DNA of 10,900 nt from Methylobacteriaceae bacterium (GTDB taxonomy: Bacteria > Pseudomonadota > Alphaproteobacteria > Rhizobiales > Beijerinckiaceae), in NCBI GenBank assembly GCA_031272615.1, contig JAISTL010000320.1:1-10900 (forward strand), in the 5' to 3' direction. Of the stretch, positions 6,723 through 10,900 are shown in pieces. Positions within the stretch are counted from its first letter, which is position 1. Each line of letters starts with the position of its first letter. The position numbers and the translations under genes were made by a program. The notes below the pieces were generated by a model, which did no database searches, was not told the origin of the DNA, and saw only the letters and a list, made by a program, of their open reading frames with translations.

Positions 6723-7099
6723 CAACCAATTGCCGTCAAACGGGCGTTAAACATTAATTTTTTTCATTATCCGGCTGATGTGTTGCCTGTCTGACTAATG
6801 ACGTGAATTTTGTAGCGTGATTTCAATTGGATATTTTGTTTGCGTTATATGACATTCATATTACCGTTACGTAATGTCATTTGGGTGATATGCGCAAATT
6901 GTCGCAGTCCGCGCGTTGAACACAAAACCGATCAGGAGACAGCCCCGGATGGGGGCGGCGGCGACTATCATGTTATTTTTTCTGAAAAATTGTCTTGTTC
7001 TCGTAAATCGATAATAGCAGCATATTCTTGCGTACAGGTTTTTTATGATTCGCCCGGTTTTGTCGTCGACCCTACCTTTTTCAAACCACAATTAATGTC
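6723..7099. other. AT-rich gene-less stretch upstream of trmL
   Basis: No recognisable protein or RNA gene is seen. A 100-residue frame (6840-7142) and a 74-residue antisense frame cover much of it, but neither has a good start or family character. One weak 21-residue frame, ATG 6949 to TAA 7012-7014, has AGGAG (6934-6938) at a long 10-nt distance and encodes a hydrophobic peptide beginning MGAAATIMLFF. An inverted repeat at 6849-6880 is listed separately. Confidence 0.4.
6849..6880. promoter_or_regulatory. Inverted repeat with third TTACGTAA copy
   Basis: ATGACATT (6849-6856) and AATGTCAT (6873-6880) form perfect 8-bp arms around a 16-nt spacer. The spacer plus the start of the second arm contains TTACGTAA (6867-6874), the same palindrome found twice at 6197-6231. 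The site could be a hairpin in RNA or, given the shared core, a further binding site for the same regulator. A TATA-like run (TTATAT, 6846-6851) overlaps the first arm. Confidence 0.4.
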
Positions 7100-7130
7100 T
7101 TGCAAGCTTTGCAAAACAACGTTATATAAA
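7100..7130 (+). promoter_or_regulatory. Candidate trmL promoter with overlapping palindromic operator
   Basis: TTGCAA (7100-7105) as -35 is followed after 17 bp by TATATA (7123-7128) as -10, each matching four of six consensus bases. The -35 box is one arm of TTGCAA-GCT-TTGCAA (7100-7114), which is both a direct and an inverted repeat because TTGCAA is self-complementary. This layout suggests a regulator that would block the -35 region. Transcription would start near 7135, giving a leader of about 65 nt. Within it, GAACGT (7141-7146) can pair with ACGTTC (7162-7167). Confidence 0.4.
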
Positions 7131-7200
7131 CTGTGTGAATGAACGTGGGATGAATTTTTTAACGTTCGGGTAACTATAGAAATTAACGGAAGGTAAGAAA

Positions 7201-7683
7201 GTGAATATCGCTCTGTTCCAGCCAGACATTCCCCAGAACGCAGGCACCATCCTGCGCATGGCGGCCTGCCTCGGCGTCGCAGTCGATATCGTGGAACCCG
7301 CCGGATTTGATGTTTCAGACAGAAAGTTCAGGCGCTCCGGAATGGATTACCTGGAGCACGTGGCGCTTCGCCGGTTTGCTTCGTGGCAGTCTTTCATCGG
7401 ATGGGTTCGGGAAAGCGGTTCACGCCTCGTCCTGGCCACGGTGCGCGGTGCGGTGGTGTACACCGAGTTTCTCTTCCGGGAAGCGGATGTGATCCTGTTC
7501 GGACGTGAGTCCTCCGGTTTCGCCGACTACGTGCGCAAAGCCGCCGATGAAACCATCCGTATTCCGATGTTGCCCGGTATGCGTTCACTTAACGTCGCGG
7601 TATCGGCCGCGATGATCGTCGGTGAAGCTCTTCGCCAAATCCGCCCGATGCCGGCACTCGTGCCCGTCACGGCGAATACGTAG
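7201..7683 (+). CDS. trmL: tRNA (cytidine(34)-2'-O)-methyltransferase TrmL
   Basis: This SPOUT-class enzyme methylates the ribose of nucleotide 34, the wobble position, of certain leucine tRNAs, using S-adenosylmethionine. The 160-residue size is typical of the minimal trefoil-knot family. The start MNIALFQPDIPQNAGTILR (1-19) holds the conserved N-x-G-x-x-x-R motif. LFGRESSGF (99-107) and IPMLPGMRSLNVAVSAAMIV (121-140) form the knotted cofactor-binding region. The start is GTG 7201, with GGAAGG (7188-7193) 7 nt upstream. It is followed after 15 nt by the DUF2569 gene, so the two are probably co-transcribed. The window places it downstream of a long AT-rich spacer with its own candidate promoter. 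Confidence 0.95.
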   Translation: MNIALFQPDIPQNAGTILRMAACLGVAVDIVEPAGFDVSDRKFRRSGMDYLEHVALRRFASWQSFIGWVRESGSRLVLATVRGAVVYTEFLFREADVILFGRESSGFADYVRKAADETIRIPMLPGMRSLNVAVSAAMIVGEALRQIRPMPALVPVTANT

Positions 7684-7698
7684 ACAAGGAGAATTCCA

Positions 7699-8214
7699 GT
7701 GAGTTTCCAGTTCGCGCAGCAGTTCGACGCTCCAATGAAGAAAACCGCGAAAGGCCCCAAGGGCCTCGGCGGATGGCTTCTGGCAGTGATCGCTTCAATT
7801 CTCATCGTTTCGGCCATTCAGATGGTCGTCATCTGGCAGTATTACACAACCCTGTTCGCCTGGTTCGTTTATTATGGAACCGACGCTTTCAGAGCGGGGT
7901 TTGCCATCCGGGTGATTGCAGACATCTCCCTCCTGATCGTTGCCTGCTTCACCATCATGCTCTATTTCAAGCGCTCGGCCCACTTCCCCGACATGTGCAA
8001 TCTGTGGGTGTGCCTGCTCGTCGTCTCCAGCCTGTTCATGGATGTGTGCTTCATGCTCGACGAGAGAATCATCCCGACGCTGCCGTATCAGACATTCATC
8101 GCCACCAAGGCGTCCGCCGTGTTGCTTGCCATCATCGTCCCCTACCTGTTTACCTCCGAGCGGGTTCGCAACACCTTCTACGGTAAAGGTTACTTCGTCC
8201 ACATCTATCAGTGA
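7699..8214 (+). CDS. DUF2569 family four-helix membrane protein
   Basis: The 171-residue protein shows four clear hydrophobic segments, about residues 24-47, 67-90, 99-120 and 133-153. The GLGGWLLAV stretch (22-30) before the first helix and the RSxxVxxTF-like ending SERVRNTF (153-160) fit the DUF2569 (YdgK-type) inner-membrane family, whose function is unknown. It starts at GTG 7699 with AAGGAG (7686-7691) at 7 nt, an excellent ribosome site. Only 15 nt separate it from the trmL stop codon, so it is very likely in one operon with trmL, although no functional link between the two is known to me. It converges on the CCA-enzyme gene. Confidence 0.85.
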   Translation: MSFQFAQQFDAPMKKTAKGPKGLGGWLLAVIASILIVSAIQMVVIWQYYTTLFAWFVYYGTDAFRAGFAIRVIADISLLIVACFTIMLYFKRSAHFPDMCNLWVCLLVVSSLFMDVCFMLDERIIPTLPYQTFIATKASAVLLAIIVPYLFTSERVRNTFYGKGYFVHIYQ

Positions 8215-8231
8215 TCACCGGGTCGGCGATC

Positions 8232-8275
8232 GGCCCCCTCAGGGTTAATCTGGAATTCTCACCTTAATGGGGGCC
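8232..8275. terminator. Possible bidirectional terminator, weak
   Basis: GGCCCCC (8232-8238) and GGGGGCC (8269-8275) form a perfect 7-bp inverted repeat between the convergent DUF2569 and CCA-enzyme genes, with the second arm inside the CCA reading frame. The 30-nt loop and missing T-run make a classical intrinsic terminator doubtful. Position is the main support. Confidence 0.25.
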
Positions 8276-9601
8276 TGCCGGTGGACGGCACTCTTCGAAG
8301 TTTCTCGAAATAGCTTGTTTCTCTAAAGTTCTGTTGAGAAGCTCCTTGCGAGTGTCGCCACCGGCAGGGCATCCGGCCTCAAACCACACTTCACGGGCAA
8401 GCGCCAACATACGGCCGATCTCGGGGCCGGGTTTCAAAACGCCGAGAAAATCCCGCCCCGAAAGCGGAAACAACGGCTTTCCTTCAGCACCGCGGGCAAA
8501 CGCATCCCACTGAACCTCGGCAGCCTTCGTCAAAGCAAACCCGGTTTGCCCTTCCAGCGCCGCGCGCACGTTCATTATCCCCGACAACGCAAAATCCGAC
8601 AATTTGTTTTCTCCGGCAAAACCGCGGCGTACATCGCCGGCTGACCATGGTTCCCGCCGGTGTTCCAGCCGCTCCAGCACCCGGGCATACCGCTCCAGGC
8701 GCCGACTGTCATCATTGGAAAGCCGCAGCTTGTCCCGCAGCCGCTGCGCGTCTTCACGAACCAGAACCGCAAGAGCCGCAAGACGCCGCACCGGATCCGG
8801 CGCCAGCCCCCGGTGGGCTTCGTACTCCACAACCCGGCGGAGGCGGCTGAGCACGCCGATGCCGTTCAACAGCTGTGTCAGAATACCGGTATCGCTCACG
8901 ATTCCCATCATTTCACAGGCGTTCGGCCCACTCGCCAGCTTGTAGAGCTCGGCGCAGATCCGCTCCCGGGACAATCCATCGAGCCCGGCGCGCTCGCGGA
9001 TGACCGCCTGGAGGCCGTCAGCGTCAACACTGTCGGAAAACCTTGCCGAAAACCGGAAGAACCGCAGAATCCTGAGATAATCCTCGCGGATGCGCCGCTC
9101 CGCGTCACCGATGAAACACACCCGCCGCTCGGCAAGGTGTTCGAGCCCGCCGCAATAATCGTGAATCGTTCCATCCAGGGAAAGGGAGAGGCTGTTGATG
9201 GTGAAATCCCGCCGCCGGGCGTCGTCCTCAAAACTGCGTCCGAAACGGACCTCGGCGTGCCGCCCGTCGGTATCCACATCCTCCCGCAGGGTCGTCACTT
9301 CAAATGGGGTCTTGTCCACCACCACGGTGACGGTTCCGTGGCTCATGCCCGTCGGCACGACGCGATATCCCGCGGCGACGGCCCGGCGGCTCACGTCTTC
9401 GGGGAGCAGAGTCGTCGTCATGTCGATGTCGGTGACGGGGTGTCCCGCCAGGGCATCGCGCACACAACCGCCGACAAGGCGGGTCTCCTCCCCGTCGGGA
9501 TTCAGCAGCGTCAACAGCTCCGACACTCCGGGCCACAGCAGGAGGTCCTTCACCGCCCGGTTATCCACTCCCCGTTCCATGGTCGAAACGCTTCCGTTCA
9601 T
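8264..9601 (-). CDS. cca: CCA tRNA nucleotidyltransferase (poly(A) polymerase family, class II)
   Basis: The enzyme adds or repairs the 3'-terminal CCA of tRNAs. The 445-residue product shows the class II nucleotidyltransferase head: RLVGGCVRDAL (41-51), the metal-binding D-x-D as DIDMTT (58-63), and RRDFTINSL (130-138). The ATP/CTP-selecting helix region EDYLRILRFFRFSARF follows (173-188). The C-terminal half is helical and Arg-rich, as in alphaproteobacterial homologues. The ATG at 9601 overlaps the upstream NUDIX stop codon as ATGA, which argues for this start and for translational coupling. Upstream in-frame codons would lie wholly inside the NUDIX gene. An ATG at 9580 is a second possibility. 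CCA versus poly(A) activity cannot be told apart with certainty by eye, but this is the usual CCA type of the class. Confidence 0.92.
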   Translation of the reverse strand: MNGSVSTMERGVDNRAVKDLLLWPGVSELLTLLNPDGEETRLVGGCVRDALAGHPVTDIDMTTTLLPEDVSRRAVAAGYRVVPTGMSHGTVTVVVDKTPFEVTTLREDVDTDGRHAEVRFGRSFEDDARRRDFTINSLSLSLDGTIHDYCGGLEHLAERRVCFIGDAERRIREDYLRILRFFRFSARFSDSVDADGLQAVIRERAGLDGLSRERICAELYKLASGPNACEMMGIVSDTGILTQLLNGIGVLSRLRRVVEYEAHRGLAPDPVRRLAALAVLVREDAQRLRDKLRLSNDDSRRLERYARVLERLEHRREPWSAGDVRRGFAGENKLSDFALSGIMNVRAALEGQTGFALTKAAEVQWDAFARGAEGKPLFPLSGRDFLGVLKPGPEIGRMLALAREVWFEAGCPAGGDTRKELLNRTLEKQAISRNFEECRPPAGPH

Positions 9602-10248
9602 CCGGTTATCCGATGCTTCCCGTTCGCGATGGCCGACCGGGCGCACAGGGCCCGCAGGATTCCCGCGGTCGCCCCCCAGATGAAATGTTCGCCCCAGGCA
9701 ATCGCATAAAACTCCCGCGGACGTCCGCCCCGCTCCCTCACGCATTTGATATAGTGTCCGGCATCGAAAAACATGTCCAGCGGCGCCTCGAATATCTCCA
9801 CCACCTCGTCGGGATTGGCGTGGGGCTCAAACCGCGGATCCACCCGGGCGACCACGGGCCGGATGATATAGTTGGTGCCGGTGACATAGCAGTCCAGCAC
9901 GCCCAGCACGTCGACAAGGCCGCGGGCGAGGCCGATTTCCTCAAAGGATTCCCGCAGCGCCGTTTCGACGATGGTTTCCCCCGGTTCCTGCCGGCCGCCC
10001 GGAAAGGATATCTGCCCGGAATGGTGCTTGAGCGTTGATGAGCGCAGAGTGAACAGCAGGGTCGGCTGCTCCCTGTCCACAATCGGCACGAGAACGGCGG
10101 CGGATTTCATCTTTCCGCTGTCCATGGTCTCGAGCATGGCCGGATTGAGCGCATGATCGCCGTTGAGATACCGCGGCGCGACGTCCGCCTCGCGCCCGGT
10201 TTCCGGGGGAATGGGCGCCACAAGCGCTCTGACCTGTTCAATATTCAT
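9598..10248 (-). CDS. NUDIX hydrolase, CoA pyrophosphatase type
   Basis: This is probably a cytosolic enzyme that cleaves coenzyme A or its derivatives into 3',5'-ADP and phosphopantetheine. The 216-residue protein has a complete Nudix box: Gly85, Glu91, Arg99-Glu100, Glu103-Glu104 and Gly106. It is preceded by LLFTLRSSTLKHHSGQISFP (64-83), the extra motif specific to CoA pyrophosphatases. It starts at ATG 10248, with a weak ribosome site (GGGCGGA) just upstream. Its stop overlaps the CCA-enzyme start by four bases, so the two are co-translated. In many Alphaproteobacteria a DUF1285 gene precedes this pair; here there is no room for one, and the structured spacer lies there instead. Confidence 0.93.
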   Translation of the reverse strand: MNIEQVRALVAPIPPETGREADVAPRYLNGDHALNPAMLETMDSGKMKSAAVLVPIVDREQPTLLFTLRSSTLKHHSGQISFPGGRQEPGETIVETALRESFEEIGLARGLVDVLGVLDCYVTGTNYIIRPVVARVDPRFEPHANPDEVVEIFEAPLDMFFDAGHYIKCVRERGGRPREFYAIAWGEHFIWGATAGILRALCARSAIANGKHRITG

Positions 10249-10284
10249 ATGTCCGCCCAGTCATCACCAGGAATTGTCTTTCAC

Positions 10285-10366
10285 ACTGCCGGCACGATGG
10301 TGCAGCGCGACGGGAATCTCCCCCGCGGGGCGAAGCACTGCAACCGGATGTGCTTCCGCCGGCAGT
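10285..10366. other. Nested inverted repeats, candidate structured RNA element
   Basis: In the 314-bp spacer between the NUDIX and MoxR genes, ACTGCCGGC (10285-10293) and GCCGGCAGT (10358-10366) are perfect 9-bp arms. Inside are GAAGCAC (10332-10338) with GTGCTTC (10350-10356), and the palindrome CCCCGCGGGG (10321-10330), which competes with GGGA-ATC-TCCC (10312-10322). Only one base separates the inner hairpin from the outer arm, as in a multi-branch RNA junction. On the minus strand it would lie 37 nt before the NUDIX start codon. The rest of the spacer (10367-10562) becomes AT-rich towards the MoxR gene and must contain its promoter, which I could not pin down. No known riboswitch class was recognised. 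Confidence 0.45.
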
Positions 10367-10562
10367 ATCGCACCGTTACGCCCCGCGCCTCCGCTTCACG
10401 GGTATTCCCGTTAACGGATTAATGCGGGATATTTATTAAACCACAGGCAAGTTTTTTACAAACATACTATGCTGATGCGCTGATTCTTATTATGAAGACT
10501 TCGGGGACAGGTCGAAACCGATCCTTCCCCGGTGACGAAACACCCGCAGGAGAACCAAAAGT

Positions 10563-10900
10563 ATGACCGACACCGTAACGGACGCACAGTCCGGGCAGGA
10601 CATCATCGAAACCGCTGAAACGGTGCTGCGCGCAATCAGTACCGCGCGGGATACGCTCAGAAGCGTGATTTTCGGTCAGGAGCGGGTGATTGATCTGGCG
10701 TTGATTACCATCATGGCCGGTGGACACGGCCTGCTGGTCGGTGTTCCCGGTTTGGCGAAAACCAAGCTTGTCGAAGCTCTGGGCGTCGTTCTCGGCCTTC
10801 AGGCGCGGCGAATCCAGTTTACACCCGACCTGATGCCGTCGGACATCATCGGCGCCGAAGTGCTGGATGAAGATGCCGAGGGCAAACGGTTTTTCCGCTT
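10563..10900 (+). CDS. MoxR-family AAA+ ATPase, N-terminal part
   Basis: This is the first 112 residues of a protein that runs off the window. MoxR ATPases act as chaperone-like machines, usually with DUF58 and von Willebrand-domain partners encoded downstream. The visible part has VIFGQERVIDLAL (35-47), Walker A as GVPGLAKTK (60-68) and RIQFTPDLMPSDIIGAEVL (83-101), all hallmarks of the family. The ATG at 10563 has AGGAG (10548-10552) at a 10-nt distance. It is transcribed divergently from the NUDIX-CCA pair. The family is secure, but the client pathway cannot be seen from this fragment. Confidence 0.94.
   Translation, partial: MTDTVTDAQSGQDIIETAETVLRAISTARDTLRSVIFGQERVIDLALITIMAGGHGLLVGVPGLAKTKLVEALGVVLGLQARRIQFTPDLMPSDIIGAEVLDEDAEGKRFFR

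Noticed and set aside
6732..6766. Intrinsic terminator after the 27-residue frame (CCGT-CAA-ACGG then a T-run)
   Set aside because: The stem is only 4-5 bp and the T-run begins too far (about 14 nt) after it.
6726..6830. Distant inverted pair CCAATTG / CAATTGG as a hairpin
   Set aside because: Seven-bp arms 91 nt apart with a self-complementary core (CAATTG) are not meaningful.
6840..7142. 100-residue plus-strand frame ending just before trmL
   Set aside because: It starts at TTG or ATG without a ribosome site, overlaps the trmL promoter candidate and shows no family character or coding-like third positions.
7159..7174. CtrA-like site TTAA-N7-GTAAC before trmL
   Set aside because: One mismatch to TTAA-N7-TTAAC; a couple of such matches are expected by chance in a window this size.
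8660..9709. 349-residue frame antisense to the CCA enzyme (and a 328-residue one antisense to the esterase at 1952-2938)
   Set aside because: Long antisense frames are expected in GC-rich genes; the opposite strands carry full family signatures.
10285..10366. Cobalamin or SAH riboswitch identity for the structured spacer
   Set aside because: Some short strings look similar, but the conserved cores of these classes are not present in either orientation.

Overview
The window looks like a chromosomal stretch of an alphaproteobacterium, possibly Rhodospirillales-like (inference). Pointers are GC-rich coding sequence, the pgsA-moaD-moaE gene order, an extensin-like lipoprotein, the TrmL-type methyltransferase, and a CoA pyrophosphatase/CCA-enzyme pair facing a MoxR ATPase. 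No insertion sequence, phage gene, CRISPR array, tRNA or rRNA was seen.

Layout. Positions 64-2998 (+) hold prs (PRPP synthetase), a polytopic membrane protein and an alpha/beta-hydrolase of the esterase D type. A compact set of overlapping hairpins lies between prs and the membrane gene. Positions 5859-3026 (-) hold pgsA, moaD and moaE, which are tightly coupled (4-nt overlap, then 4-nt gap), followed by an extensin-like lipoprotein with M15-like zinc ligands and by apt. Thus prs, which makes PRPP, and apt, which uses PRPP to salvage adenine, sit about 2 kb apart in convergent units. 

Positions 5860-7200 form a gap of about 1.3 kb without a recognisable gene. It starts GC-rich and palindromic, then passes through a 20-bp palindrome with a perfect TATAAT on each strand and a tandem 16-bp repeat. 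Next come up to four short reading frames with good Shine-Dalgarno sequences, then AT-rich DNA running into the trmL promoter. The palindrome TTACGTAA occurs three times, all on either side of the short reading frames. This is the least explained part of the window.

Positions 7201-8214 (+) hold trmL (wobble-position tRNA 2'-O-methylation) and a four-helix DUF2569 protein in one unit. Positions 10248-8264 (-) hold a CoA-type NUDIX hydrolase and a CCA-adding tRNA nucleotidyltransferase, overlapping by ATGA. The 314-bp divergent spacer (10249-10562) contains nested inverted repeats that look like a folded RNA or DNA element. From 10563 (+) a MoxR-family ATPase begins and runs off the window.

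Most genes are housekeeping: nucleotide salvage, phospholipid synthesis, molybdopterin synthesis and tRNA maturation. No new defence or mobile system is evident. The candidates for something undescribed are the short-ORF region with its shared motif, the structured spacer before the MoxR gene, and the alternative hairpins after prs.
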